Positions 10,600 to 24,000 of a stretch of 64,000 bases of DNA are shown one piece after another. The first letter of the stretch is position 1. The number at the start of each line of letters is the position of its first letter. The DNA is taken from assembly GCA_024362935.1 (NCBI GenBank), contig JANCRA010000005.1, positions 23,830,235 through 23,894,234 of the forward strand. Direction: 5' to 3'. The DNA comes from Setophaga petechia. Taxonomy: Eukaryota; Chordata; Aves; Passeriformes; Parulidae. The translations under genes were made by a program, and so were the position numbers. The notes below the pieces were generated by a model. The model had not been told where the DNA came from, ran no database searches, and saw nothing but the letters and a program-made list of their open reading frames with translations.

Positions 10600-11820
10600 T
10601 GGGCTTGATGGGAACACCTGAAGTACTTTGATGTGTTTTACACGCACTCACCCCCGCGGGATCCTCGCCCGAGTGAAGGCAGAGGCGAGGCACGACGTGG
10701 TGTTTGGGTGTTTCAGCCTGAGAGAACAGAAATAGTCATACCTGCCAGGGGACAGTGCAACTGGGACTTTGGCTTGTTCCAGCTTTTCTGTGGGGTTCAT
10801 CTGTTCACCATCCATGGGTGCCAGAGGAACTGCAGGACTCCGCTGCTTTGCTCTGCAACTCTCCAGGTTTTCCTCCTGACACCCCAGAAGCTTGGCATGC
10901 CCACTGCCCTTTCCCCTGAGACTCCTCACAGGTGTTCATGGCATTAAGGAAGGCACTGCAGGTGATCCTGGCATGATCCCAGCAAAGGTTTCTCTGTTGG
11001 GAAGGAGGTGCATTCCAGCATGGCTGTGATGAAAACTGTCTCTGCTCCCACTGCCACAGGCTCAGCTCACCACCTTTGCACAGCTCCAAACTCAAGTTCA
11101 GACAGAAAATAACCCATAGGGACAAATGACCTTAATTATTAGGACAAAGATTGCTTGTTTAAGTGCAGAATCTTAGTATTAATACAAGAAATAATCAAGA
11201 TATGTTGTTGTAATTAAATTGAATCTGTTCTTTCCTCCCCCAAGATTTCCCTCTCAATCTAATTTATTATTTGGTTGGTTAATCAGTATTAAAGACCCAA
11301 AGCAATGGTGGTCCACACATGATAAGCATGACCTAGAGCCTGACTGCTATTACAGGCACTGGAAAGTGCTCAGGTTTCAGGCTCCAAAAAACCAATTCTG
11401 TACTGACAAATTGCAGTGAACACACACGCAGGGAAGAAATAAGAGCACAATGAATGCACTCCTGCTGAAACAAGAGGGACACTAAGCTGATGTGGAAAAA
11501 TTTTCTGCTTAGGCAGGAAAATGTGTTCTTACTTGGTGGTTCTGTGTGGTGGAAGCCTCAAAACATATGGGATCAGTTTTGGACACATTTTAATGCTGTT
11601 TAACATGTGAGTTCCATACATCATTGGTCTTGGTAGGTAAAAGTGAGCTGCTTGTCACAACCTGCTGCTTCACAAAGGCTTGTGTTATGTGGTGACTTGG
11701 GATTTGGGGCAGAAAGAGGGAATTATGTGCCAAAAAGAAAACAAAAGAGATGCCATTGTCAAGTTATGAATGGGAGAAATTGGGACAAATACCATATACC
11801 ACCATATACTATATACTCAA
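10600..11820. other. Intergenic sequence with a short CpG-rich patch
   Basis: A CpG-dense patch lies at 10642-10700 (CCCGCGGG, CTCGCCCGAG). Beyond it is ordinary unique sequence. No gene is recognised. Confidence 0.6.
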
Positions 11821-11826
11821 GCTCTC

Positions 11827-11911
11827 AAAAGAAAAAAAAAGGGGGGAAGAAAAAAGACTGGAAAATCCCTTCATAATTTGATCAGAATTTTACTTTTTTT
11901 TTTTTTCCCCC
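11827..11911. repeat. Purine tract and facing poly-T/C tract
   Basis: A 32-base A/G tract with a G6 run (11827-11858) is followed ~36 bp later by 13 T and 5 C (11894-11911). The two are roughly complementary and could fold back. Low-complexity DNA. Confidence 0.75.
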
Positions 11912-12467
11912 AGAAGAAAAATATGTTTGTACCTTTATTTGTTTTCTTGGTTTATTTTTATTGTAGCTGTTACTCCCTATTTTTCTTAATATTTGAAGAC
12001 TAGATATGTTTTCTAAGAGAAAAAAAATTTGTTTAATCTTCACCTGGGGGATAAAGTTTGTTTTCCTTTGCACTATGAGGTCTGTCCTTTTTACCAAGGG
12101 ATTATTTACATGTGATTTTCCCCTGGAAATTTTATAGAAGTCCTCAGTCTTCTGGGAGTGGAGAGAGTAAAATGTAGTCTGTCTGGCATATTGAAATGGT
12201 TCTGATGAACCCTTCTTCAGTACTGTGCCCCATTTTTTCTTTTAAATCTGCTTTAAAACCAACATCAAACATTGCTGGAGCTCTTATTTTGGTTCATATT
12301 GTACCCAGTAACCTGTAGGTCATTAATTTACAGATGCACTTGGGTATCCTGTTACTCCTGCTGAAACTCCCTTACCATGGCATGGGAAAACTCTAGGAGG
12401 ATTTGACCACTATTCTCTAGGAATGTATTTTCAGAATTGATTCCAGGACTTTTCTCAGGACAAAGTG

Positions 12468-12512
12468 TTTGGTTGGTTTTGTTTGTTTGTTTGTTTTGTT
12501 GTTGTTGTTTTA
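12468..12512. repeat. (GTTT)n(GTT)n simple repeat
   Basis: GGTT-, GTTT- and GTT-type units run continuously across this interval. Confidence 0.9.
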
Positions 12513-12514
12513 AT

Positions 12515-15500
12515 TTGCTCACTAGTTTTATTCACAGAGGGGTATATACCTGTTAGGCACAGGTACATACTCCTTTCATGTTTTCAAGATTGTCTTATTC
12601 ACTCTTCCCAGTGGATTTGATATAGACACTCCCTGTTCTCAGGGCAGTTTTTCCCTCACAGAGTTGGATGCAAGCTGAACCTTGCAAAGAAAAGCAAAGC
12701 TACAAATATCATGAAGAAAAGCAAGCAATAGTTATTTGTACACCATGTACCCTGTGCATACCTATCTTATCCCAAATCAAGCAACTCGGCAGACAATAAA
12801 AGCGGATGTTGCCAGGATCTTGCTCAGCAAGAGCCCTGAGACAGCCAAGGTTCTTCTGCATTTTCCTGGTGCTGTTACTCTCTGTCTTGCTTGGGGATGC
12901 TCTGGAGACAGCCAGCACCTCCACCTGGGTTTGGGTGCAGGCAGATTGTGGGTTTACCTTGTTTTGTACACGCTGCTACTCAAACCACTGAATTAATTAT
13001 TAAAAATATTGGTGAAGAAAGTAATCTTTGGGAATGATTGCATGCTTTTAGATTTGAGAAAGTGAAAAGCATATTAAAAATATATCTTTATTAGAGAACA
13101 AAGATTTGAGATAGCAAAACCAAAATGATTCAGCCCATTTTGAATGAGACCTGTATATTGAAAGGTATGATTCATTGTGAATGAAGAAAAACTTGCCTTA
13201 ACCACCACTTAGTAGTTACTGAATAGAAAATGTATGCACTCAGATTTAAATAAAGATGACCAAGAAAGAGTTTGAGAAGGACCTCATCATGAACTTCATG
13301 ATAATATTCTATATACAAATAATTTTAGTATTATTATGGTGCAAACCTTTCTTCACAATTAAAACACCTGGTGTTAGCACCCAGCTAACTCACAAAGCAG
13401 AAACTGACAGGGAAGAACTAAATCTTTTTCCATGTCAGATGTTCTAATATGTAGTCTGTATTAAGGAGACAGTGGGAATTGGATAATCCCATTCTGAGCC
13501 AAAATGAACACTCCCTGAGGAAGCTTTGCTGGCTGGCAGATGATGGATACAGTGGCATGATCCTCTCAGGAAGCACAGCTATATCCAAATCCTCCTTTCT
13601 AGAACTTCTGCATACCTGGGTACTGTGGCCCAAAACCATCTCTCTAGGTTGTGATCCCCCTGCCAAAGCACAACATTTAAGCTTCCACTTCATTCCAAGA
13701 TTTCCATGGAAGATGTAAGAAAATGTTGTAGGGGTCCTGTGCCTGTATGGGTGAAGTGGTCATATGGGTGTATGAGAGATACCCTCAGCTGTTGGAGCAG
13801 CTCTGGCAGCTGCTGGCTGACAGACCCTCACTGTGATTGAAGGTCTAGCCTCTTGCTCCTACAAAATGAATACCTGTGGGGTATAAGGTCTTTTTTTCAT
13901 GTTGCTGGTTGTTATTGGGGTTTTTTCCTTAAAGGTAATTTCTGGCCTAACCCCATGGTTCATACCATGGTCAATAGCCTCAGCACATATCAATGACTAA
14001 TTTTAATAAACTATTCCACTAAATACTATAAACATGGAGTTAAAATGTCCTGCTCCTCAAGACTTCACTCTCACAGGAATGCAATGCTCCTAACCAGAGC
14101 TGGAAGCAAAGCAGTTTACAAAAGTGTGTATCACTCAGATTACAGTGTGTGCCTCCTCCAGACCATGCCAAGGCAGATGGGAATCTCTACAGAGCATTAC
14201 TCTATTAACTGCAGCACCATTCTTTTCCCATTTCACTTTTTAAAAAACCTTCTTTTGTCTTATCTGTGCCCCTATAACCTAAAACCTGACTTCCTGAGGT
14301 AGGTGATATTACAGCTTCAGTGAATGGAGCCTGTGAGACACAGAGCACAGTCTGAGTGCTGCTGATGAGCTGCCAGAAGCTTTTGAGAGAAAACTTTCTT
14401 TTGAAAGCTGTTTTGATTATTTTTGCTTCATAAATACATATAAATGCCAGATCTCATTTGCAGGCTGCTAAAGTGCACAAAGGGATCGTGGCCAGATGCT
14501 TTCTTTGTGCTTTGTGCTCTGGCTAAACCTTCTAAACAAGCTACAACCCTTAAAGCAAATTTTGGGTTATGCATCCTGTAGGAGGTGTATGCCTGCTCTG
14601 CTTTAAAACCATACACTGTGAGAGTACTACTTTGGTTTTCCTTCTCTAAACATTTAGTTTATTATAGTTTGAAAATAAAAGTTTCAGTGTTTTATCTGTG
14701 TTGTGCTTGAAGCATGTAATATTTCTTCCAGCAAAATGAGATAACGGTGAGCCATGACTGAGGGAGCAGCACAGCATATAAGAAGAAAACACAATTTGAT
14801 CTGTCCTTATGGACTTATGGCAGTGAATTACAGCTGCCAGTGGGATGTGCTCAAGGACAGCTGAGGCTGCCTCACACCCTGTGAACAGCCAAAGGGCAAA
14901 GGGGCACCCAGGCTCCTTCATGTAGAGCATAACTGGGTCTCAGAAGTGTTTTGTGCATCACCTTGGTGGTCATCTTCCAGGTGACATCTGGTGAGCCAAT
15001 ACCTGGGCCACCATGGGGAATTGTGTACATCTCTCCTCCTCACAGTTGTCCCACTCTCTCCCAGAAAACACATCTGAGCCTGGTTTAGCTTCATCCTCCA
15101 GGAGCTGGGCTGGCAAAGCTGCCTGCCAAGTCCCTTGAGCCAGCAGCGGCTGCCAGGCACCACGCATGGCAATGCCTTCCCCAGGCTGAATGGAAGGAAG
15201 AGGTGGTGTGTGGGGAACACCCAGTGCTGCTGGAGCAGGGGCTGGGGCAGTGTGTACACCCTGTCTCAGGCAGCCTGGCCATCAGAGGCTGCTCTCAGGA
15301 ACTCTCTCTGGAGTCAGTCAGCAGCCCTTGCTTCTGCTGCCGCCCTTTGTGTGCAGGGTCTGTGGTGTTGGACGAATCCCAGCTCTGGGGCTGGGATTTA
15401 CATGCTTTGTGGACTTTGGGGACTTACATGCTGTGTGCCTGACCTCAGCTCCTCTGGCTGTTCACCTGTGATTTTCCAGCCTGCCTTTCCTCAAGCTGCT

Positions 15501-16297
15501 GTGCAAAACAAAATCGTTTACCCCTGAGGACTCTGGGTTTGTGCTCTCCAGAAATACACATCTCACCACACATCACCTGGGCTGCTTTTGCTGCTGCCCA
15601 TCCTGGCCCTTCTAGGGAGGTTCTGCTCGTCCAGTCTCTGCTTCTGCTTGGTATTCTTAGCCAGAGACACTTTCTGGAAAAGGGCAGTCCTATGAGCAGT
15701 TTCCTATGGATTTACTTGTGTGTATTTGTGGCTGCTCAGCTGCAAGTTATGTTTAAAACAATTTTTCGTGGAACAGGGCATTCAGAACATTTCTCTCCAG
15801 AGTGGCCTCCTGAGTTTCTAGCAAGGGATGGACTTTTACATCACATCTCTTGTTGAGGTCATTAATAGGCCTCTCCCATTTCCTGTGAAATGCAGGAACT
15901 TAATTTTATGTCTTCTCTTCTAAATGGGGCAGAAATAAGTCAGAGGCTCAAGAGCAGCTTGGGAAGGAGGGGGAAAAGGTGATGGTGAGCACAGACCCTG
16001 GTTTCCTTAGGAAAACAGCCCAGAAACAGGATGAAGGTATATATAGAAAGAGGCTTGCAGTGTTATCTCCTTTATGATAAAGCAGTGCCATGGAAAGTAG
16101 CTGGGCACAGGGAAAGTGCCTTTTTGGGACGTTAAGTTTCCTGCAGTGTCCAAGCAGGGACAATGTGTTTTTTAGCTGGGTAAAAGAGCTGTTTCAAAAA
16201 GCCTTTCCTCCCCTCCAAAGCCTCACAGCCCCTCCTGTGTTTCTGAGATTGCATCTGGAAGGAAACAAAAGATGCAAACACCAGACCCAGCGTGCTA
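12515..16297. other. Intergenic sequence, no gene recognised
   Basis: AT-rich sequence (12.9-13.4 kb) gives way to a GC-richer stretch (15.07-15.48 kb) with several overlapping frames in all phases. That is what raised GC alone produces. No splice-bounded exon or known domain was seen. Confidence 0.6.
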
Positions 16298-16321
16298 ACT
16301 GAAAAAAGATATTTTTTCAGT
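16298..16321. repeat. 24-bp perfect palindromic hairpin
   Basis: ACTGAAAAAA (16298-16307) and TTTTTTCAGT (16312-16321) are exact reverse complements separated by GATA. It could form a 10-bp A/T-rich stem with a 4-base loop. Role unknown. Confidence 0.75.
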
Positions 16322-18025
16322 CAAGCAGATGGTGAATAGAAACCTGCCATAGCAACCAGCTTACGCAATCCTTCCCAGCCCGTGTGTGCCTGGTAAATAC
16401 AAACTGCCAGATAGAACAGCCAGATAGAGCTGGGCACAACAGCCCCTGCTATTAAAACACTGACCCCAGGAGCACACAGAAATTCATAATGAACTTCTGA
16501 AGGAGACATAAAAGTGCAAACACGGTGATGTAATCTGAGGGCTCTTCCAAGACGCTACAGTTATGGCTTCTGTTCATTTGTAGGGCCCCCCAAACCCTAT
16601 GAATCACCAGCAGAGATGTGAACAAGCCCTCTGTGGGAGCCCAAGTCAGCCAGAGGTGACAGTGGGGGCTGCTGGAAGCTGCACAGGCTGAGGCTTGGCT
16701 GGAGGCATGGAAGAGAGAGCAGGGCAGCTCCAACCTTGCTCTGCTCCTGGGCACAGGGAAAAGCTGCAGAAGGAAAAGTGAGGAGGCAAAGCTGTGGGTG
16801 AGGAGGATGACGGTGAGGCTGCAGAGAGCAGAAGGCAAATAACCATTGTGAGGATGGATTGCCACAGCCAGGTGCCATAGCACTGTGCAGGGAACCAGCC
16901 ACAGAAGCACTTTTGGACACACTGGTCCCAGGTGGGCATCAGAGGCACTGAAACCCAGGGCACAACACCTCTGCCTTGTCCTGACTCCTTCCAGCAGGAT
17001 GGCCAGGAGATATGAGGACAGCTGAAGGAGAAGAGGCAGCCCAGATATTTGTCCATCTCCTAAGTTATGACATGTTAGAAATTAATTATGTGGATTAATT
17101 GCTTACCACAAGGACCTGAGTCATAAGAGAGGATTTAATGTTGGATGGCAGACAGTTTCAGCCGGGACCTTCAGTGCATCATGTTCTCCACCTTCTATTT
17201 ATTCAGGACTTGCCTAAAAATTCTGGGTATTTCAGAGGATAAGTGCTGCTCAAAGCAGCCTAGTTTAGCTCATCTGGATCTGTTATTATGTGCAGAAAAA
17301 GATATATAAAGTTAGAATTTTTATGAGGTGTTAGAGGGTATTTTCTATTGATGGGATAACAGGATCAAGTGTGGCAAAGACTTGCATTTGAGTTTTAGAT
17401 ACTCTGAACACATTCTGAACAAACCTATTGATTTTTTACTGCTAGTTTTCTAACTCTCACTTCTTTTTTCCCTAGATTTAAAAACTTTTATTTAAAACAG
17501 TCACTTGGGCCTCTCACATGGGTTGCAAATACTGACAGCAACTCTCCCGTGTCCACATCTTTCCTTACAGAATTGTATTTTTGATTGACTTTCATACAGC
17601 AGAAGCTCCCAGAGGATCTGGTTGAACCATATGGGTCCTATCTTTTGACATAACAATTATTGCCTGATAATAGCACAATAGCAATAGCAGCATGTTTGGG
17701 AATCAACAGTGAAATACTAATGAATGTTAATGCATTGTTTTAATTTACTACATTTGTTTTGTTGATGTACTTATTAACCTTCAGGTCTGTGGTTAATAAG
17801 GCATTCTATTTTAAGGTACTATTATCTGGGGGAAGAAGAGAAAAACAACACTGATCAAGTTAGACCATTTGTTCTTCATTTCATTCACACTTTGGTAATT
17901 GGCAGCAGATTCGCCCACTGACCCACAGACTGAAGGGACATGGATATAATTTTAATAACACAGTGAGAGAGGGACAGTTTTAAAAAGAGGCAGCATAGTT
18001 TATTTTAGCAGTGCAAAGGACATTA
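16322..18025. other. Intergenic sequence, no gene recognised
   Basis: GC-moderate sequence at 16.6-17.0 kb carries long minus-strand frames that begin at GTG or CTG and show no domain. 17.1-18.0 kb is AT-rich, almost free of CpG and without repeats. The latter is the type of sequence in which conserved noncoding elements occur, but I cannot test conservation here. Confidence 0.6.
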
Positions 18026-18060
18026 TGGCCAGGAATGCCACACACAGGAATTCCTGGCCA
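18026..18060. repeat. 35-bp hairpin with 11-bp perfect stem
   Basis: TGGCCAGGAAT (18026-18036) and ATTCCTGGCCA (18050-18060) are exact reverse complements. After one mismatch the stem gains two C:G pairs and closes on ACACACA. Role unknown. Confidence 0.75.
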
Positions 18061-21000
18061 GCCCAATGAGGCAGCCCAGGGACCCTCCTGCTCACACGAG
18101 CACTCCCAGCAAAGCCAGCGGCCACCATGGCCCAACCGCAGGACAGAGCCAGCAGCAAGGGGGGCACAGGGCTGTCCTGTAGTGCACAACCATGCCCATG
18201 GGAAAAGGCCTCTTCCTCCCTGCTTAAATTACTCCCTCCCAATTCTTCTGCTACTTCATTGTCACTTTTTCTGGCTGCCATGGCCACACTGATGTACGTA
18301 TGGCCTGTTCATATGCACTCAGCTTGGTGTGTTTAACTAGTATAGGATTTGGGAGTTGTCAAGAGAGGACAGAGGGATTTCACTGGGAAAATAAATAGCC
18401 TTAAAGCTCCTTCCTCTCATCTCCCTTTCCAGAAAACCTTTCAGCTCTGGATGAGATCTATGGAAGGACACAAGTGATATATTAAAGAATATACAATTCA
18501 CTGATAAGTGAATCTTGAAAATCTTGAAAATTTCCCTCTAGTGACTTTTATTGCCACGAGAAGGAAAGCAGTATCCTCATCTATATTAGCAAGGAAAATG
18601 CCCTGAAAAACTGGGAAGATGGAGTGTTATTTTTCAAGCACAAACTGTGTGTGTCTGTCAGAGGCCCTGCTCCAGCTTAACAACCTTGCTCAGCCTCATC
18701 TGTGACCCCACACCCCCTGCCTGGGCCCTATTTAAGCACAGCCAGAGATCATTGCTCCTTTCTTAGGTGGTGCTGTGGAATGCTGCTCTCAGCTCTGATG
18801 GTTTTCTGCCTTTACACTGTCCACAACCCTACCAAGGAGGAAAGTTAAACCTCTCCAACCTTTTGGAAAGAAATGGTAAGGTAGAGAACAGCTTCACAAT
18901 TTGGTTTCCTAAGTAAATTCCCTTTCTTTATGGGTACAAAGTTTGCACTTTGGGTCTTGAATTGTATACTTATGCTGTGTTATTTGAAACAGCTAAAGCA
19001 CACTTGGTTTGGATTAGAATTTGAATGTCTAATGCACTTGAATTAATTTGGAGACATCTCTGAAACTTTCACTTTAATACCATCAACAAAATGCACTTAG
19101 TGTTTGACTCTCATATGTAAGTAGACTCTGTGGTTCCCCAAGAAAGTTATGGGGTTTTTCTTCCCATTAACATTTCTTTTAAAAGTTTTCATTTCAAATA
19201 AAGGAAAACATTCTTGCATGTAGGGTGAGGGGCCTAGATTTTATATCACTGTTTTTAGAAGTATATATGCATATGAAGCAGAATCTGCCATTTCCTGCAG
19301 ATCTTATAATAGGGCAGCTGAAGGAAAGGGGAGAAAGCAAACAACAAAGGTAGGATGGCATTTCAGTTCACTTAATCACTAAGCTGTTCTAGATACTAAA
19401 TGTTCTGTTTTCTGAATTGGAAAAACAAAATTCCTGTTAAAGCAGGTAACCGTGAAAGAAGATATTTCCCTCTACCCTGGGTCCATATTTGGGTGTTTTT
19501 CTTTAGGGACCATGACTGCACACCCCTGCTCAAGCATCCCTCTGGGCAGAATCTGTGTCCTTGTCTTAAGCTTAGAAACTCCTTCTCAAAGGCTGTGCTT
19601 TAACAATGACCTCAGATTATACACTGAGACTGCAAAGTTTTGGGACAGGAGCACACATTCAGTACCCTTCTGTGGGCTAAATAATGTGCCTTGGGAATAC
19701 TGGAGCTCACCAGTCTGTTAGTGGCTATATGCATACTGAGATTTTTATTTCTGTTCACAAATGCCAGCAAGAGAACGAATGTGGTGGAACAGAACCCCTG
19801 CATTCATTACACTGGACTCTCCTTTTGTATTATCCCTTCTCATTCCTATTTCCTCTGAGACAGCTGTTTATTATATACCCTGCTGGTGCAATTAATGAGA
19901 AAAGCAAGTTCTGCTTGTGCTGACTAATGCAGAAACCCACGACTTTCCAGCAGCTACAGTGGGAAGGAAAGGTATCCATGTACTTTATCTCCTGGAACAG
20001 GGATAGCTGCAGCCTAAAAGTGTTGCCATTTGGTCTGTGCTCAGAAAGTCCACCTCAATCCACACAGGTTTCCATGAAAAGCAGTTACACTGTCAAGTTG
20101 CCATTCTTATTACACATACAACCACTCTTCAAAAAACTTTAGACATAATATAACTCTAAACAGATAGAGCTTGGTGCAGAACACAACTATAAAATATTTA
20201 ATAACCTATTTTCCCCATAAAGTAATATAAAAGAAAATACACAAATATTTCTTTTGAAGGTTTTTTTCCTTTAAGCCCTTTAAGCATGTGCATTGTACAA
20301 CTACCGCCTCACTCTCTTCAGAGTTATGCATACAGTATATTGCTTTTTCTTCAAAATCTTGGATTCCCTGGAAATTATATTGATCCTTGGAAGAGAAACA
20401 TCTGCAATTCAGTAGGGTTTTCTTGTAATTCCTTACTCATTTCCATCTAGATTTCAGTCCCTGTCCCCAGTACAGGCTGGCACAGTGTTCTATTATCACT
20501 GTTCAAAGTATCCTCCAGGTTTTTGAAGATCTGACCTGCATCAAACAATTGCAGTGCAGTGGTATTATTGATCTGCTCTACAGTGTGCCAGGTTAGCTAG
20601 GGAAACATATTAAGGATCACTTCACAGTGCTTAGAAAATAGACAAATGTATCAGCAGACCTCAGATAACACTAGAAATGTAGCCCCATGTCTGTTTCCCC
20701 TGCTCTTAATTTTTCCTGTTGTTAGGACTGGGATGTAAAGGTTCCTTAACTGTGCTCTTTTGTGCACAGAATTGTTTGCTTTTTGCTTAAAAGTTTGACA
20801 AAGAAATGTTAGTCCAACTCCTTGGATAACTTTGAATAAGATAGTTGCTGTGTGGGTTCCAGGTTCATCACAATGCAAAGAAAAGGCATCTTAGTGAAGA
20901 CCAAACCTTAGGGTTTTGTGTTTTCTTTGAAGTCTGGAAGTGAGTGGTCCTGGTGTTTGAGACAGAAGTCTGCTGTTTAGCAGCTCCTCTGTGTTTATGC

Positions 21001-24000
21001 TCTCAGTAGTCTGACTCTTCCCACTTCTTCTTCCTGCGAGAAATTGTGTAGGAAAGGATTGGTCACTTGCTTGGTTCTGCTGTGTGACTGTGCACAAGCT
21101 GCTCAAATCTAACTTTGCTCACTTGGAGGAAACACCTGAGTGCAGATCTAAGTACAAGACAGCTGAGCTTTGTTAAAAGACAGCAAAAGGGTTTAAAGCT
21201 CCACCAGCTGAAATGGAGTCATGCAGATTTAAACTTCCAAGGTAACCAAGTGTTACAAAACACAAACCAATATAACCAGTGATGTTTTGTAGAACTGGAG
21301 TCATTAGAGGGGAAAGAAGTCTAGTCAAAAAACCATCAAGAGAGTTATTATCAAACAGATTGATAAGGCTCTTGTCCATCAGAAAGGGATGTGACAGCAT
21401 ACAGCAGTATTTTGTCATTCACATCTCAAAAAAGCAAAACCCAGTCTTGTAGTCCTGTGACAACTCTCCATCATTGCTATATATTAGGAACAGAAGTCAC
21501 ACTTTTCACAGCTTTCTCTGGAACAGGCAAATAAAACTGGGTGTATTTATAGTCTCTTGAAGAATACAAGCACTGATATTTAAAGTGCAGCTGGTGATTC
21601 ATGGAAAACTGATAAACATTAATTTCAAAACAGTGGTATGGAACGCTCTCATTGTGCTGCCTTTAGGTGCCTTTACTTCTATCTTGCCTCTTAGTCATGC
21701 ATCCTGAAACACCCTGAGATCTTCCCTATGGCAGGATCTATTTGTGCCATGTGTATCAGTATTCCTTTTAGGTTACTTGTGTTCTTAACATTCTCCTTAA
21801 TATGCATGTGAAATAGTAATTCTGTCTCTAAAATAGGAATTTGTGAACATCTCAGACACACCAGTAGACTAGCACTATCACAAAAATTGTTACTAGCCTA
21901 AGTGACACATGCTTTTGCAGTTTTACAGAGCTATAGGAATTTTAGACAAGAACATTACTTTTAACTGGTCTTTTTGTACTACAGCTCAGGGATTTTTTTC
22001 CTTTTTTACTGCCTGTGCCTTGTCTGTCTTGAATAAACATAAGCTGCCAGAATGGACAAACCAGATTCTTTTTTAAGCATTTAGTACTGTGAAAAAGATG
22101 GTTGTATTCACTTGAACTCATTTCCTGAAACATTATATAACCTTTTTGTTTAGCAAAGATAAGAGGCAAAACACAGTTGGTACTAATCTCTCTTCTAAAT
22201 TAAAACAATGAGGACTTTGGGTCTACAGTAGAAAAGGGGGAAGTTAGAAACCGTAATTCTTCAGCTCAACCATCCTTTGAGCTGCCAAAGAGCTGTCACT
22301 AGTGTACTCTCCTGAGTAAGTGATTATAGGTGGGGAAACAGGGATTTAGGAAAGGGTCTGGGAGGACTTTTTTTGGTGGCTGTTTCAAAAAATGAAAAGA
22401 ATTGGTGAGGATGTGATGATCTGATTCATGTGGGATTAGAAACCACCCTTGTGTGCAACCTGTCCAGGAGCCTGAGTCCCTGGCTGATGGATGAAAGCAT
22501 CTATGAGGGAGCACATGCAGATTGAGGGAATTTGCTTTTGGGTACCTCTCTGCAGAGTGTTCTCCCTGGTGAGAGGGACAATGTCCTTTCTGAATCTGGA
22601 GGAATTTTTTGGACTCTGGATTTCCTGTGTGAGTGCTGTCACAGCTCAACAAGGAGCTGCAAAGAGCCTTTCCTATCCTCTCTTCTGTGGTTAAGGCATA
22701 AAGTTTCTTTTGTACCAAACCTGCTGGTTTCTGGCTCTCTCAGTTTCATAACACAATGCCTGTAAATAAAAGGTGTGCTATGGCCTAGGATTTAGGATGT
22801 TACTAAAGCTTCTCTTGAGTCAGTCTCAAGGAATTATTTTCTCAGAACAATTTTGATCTGTTTTCTGATCAAACCAGGCTCTATGTAGCTAGTATAATAG
22901 TATCTGGACAGAATACACTGAGATGTGATTGATGTGGCTCTACCAATTAAGGATGTGGCTTTTCCTCCCCAGTTATATCAAGGTAGAGTAACTTTCTGAT
23001 AAAACATTTCCCTGAGAAGCATACTCAGAAATGCTAATTCAATTGTTAATAGAGAACTTAGCAGGATTTTGTGGCCTTGGAGCTGAATTGGCCTGCACAG
23101 GAGTCCCAGGTTGTGCTGTGTTTGCATTAGAGTAGTCTGCATTAGAAGTAGTCCTTCTCCAGTGCAAAGCTGGAATTGACAAGGTGAGGAAAGGAGTCCT
23201 GTATTGAATATAAAACCTGTGGCTTGCTTTCTGAGTGGTGTTAAGGTCCCAGTGAACAGGAGCTGGCAGATCATCTGTCTGCTGAGGCGTGAGACTGGTT
23301 CACACCACTCGACTCAGGATTTAATGAGTAACTTCACAAATGTTAATGAATGTAGAAATGTAGTCTTCTTCTGGGCACTGCTGTGGGCTGTGTTTGGCTG
23401 CTTGCTGCATCCAGAAATGCACCTGCAGAGGGTTAATGCAGTTCCAGCAGTGAGCTGTGCCTGCTATTTGCAACCCTTTGTCCTCCTGAGTCTGAGCCAC
23501 CTCTTGAACTTGGATGGGAAGTGACAAGGAGCTAATTGTTTAGGTGAAAGCTAATTACATTCTTATAGTATGTTCACTGGTCAATAATATGTACAGCTTG
23601 TCATAAATAATGGTGTTGGAAAGGAGTGCCTGGATCAGTTCAATTCACCCTCAACATCAAACAACCTACTTTTCATTTTTGCTGTGTGTGCATAAAAGCA
23701 GCAAGCTTATTCCCTCAGCTCCATTATCTCCCTCTGTGTCAGTGTTGAGAGGGAGGAAGACACTGGGGCAGCAAGAGCTGCTCAAACACAGGCAGGTTTG
23801 TTTGGAGGGGTGAGCAAGAATCCTGCCGCCCTTCAATGTGAATTGTGAAAGGAGTTATTTTTATCACAAAGAGCTTGCATAAAAATATATTTGTAAGCAT
23901 CTCTATTGTTTCTGAACAATGGAATACAGCAAATAATGAAGGGAAAGTTATGAAAGAATGGGTGTAGGTCTTTTTTCTGCTCAGATTTTGTGGTTTTTTA

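Noticed and set aside
15091..15527. Overlapping Cys/Trp/Leu-rich frames suggesting a secreted protein
   Set aside because: Open on both strands in several phases, no consistent start or conserved pattern.
16452..17056. Minus-strand frames of 107-156 codons with Leu-rich, signal-like segments
   Set aside because: Starts are GTG/CTG, three overlapping phases are open at once and no family resemblance is seen. Composition explains them.
18720..18800. TATA-like CTATTTAAGC as a tissue-specific promoter
   Set aside because: No exon, donor or coding frame downstream that can be supported. A single motif is not enough.
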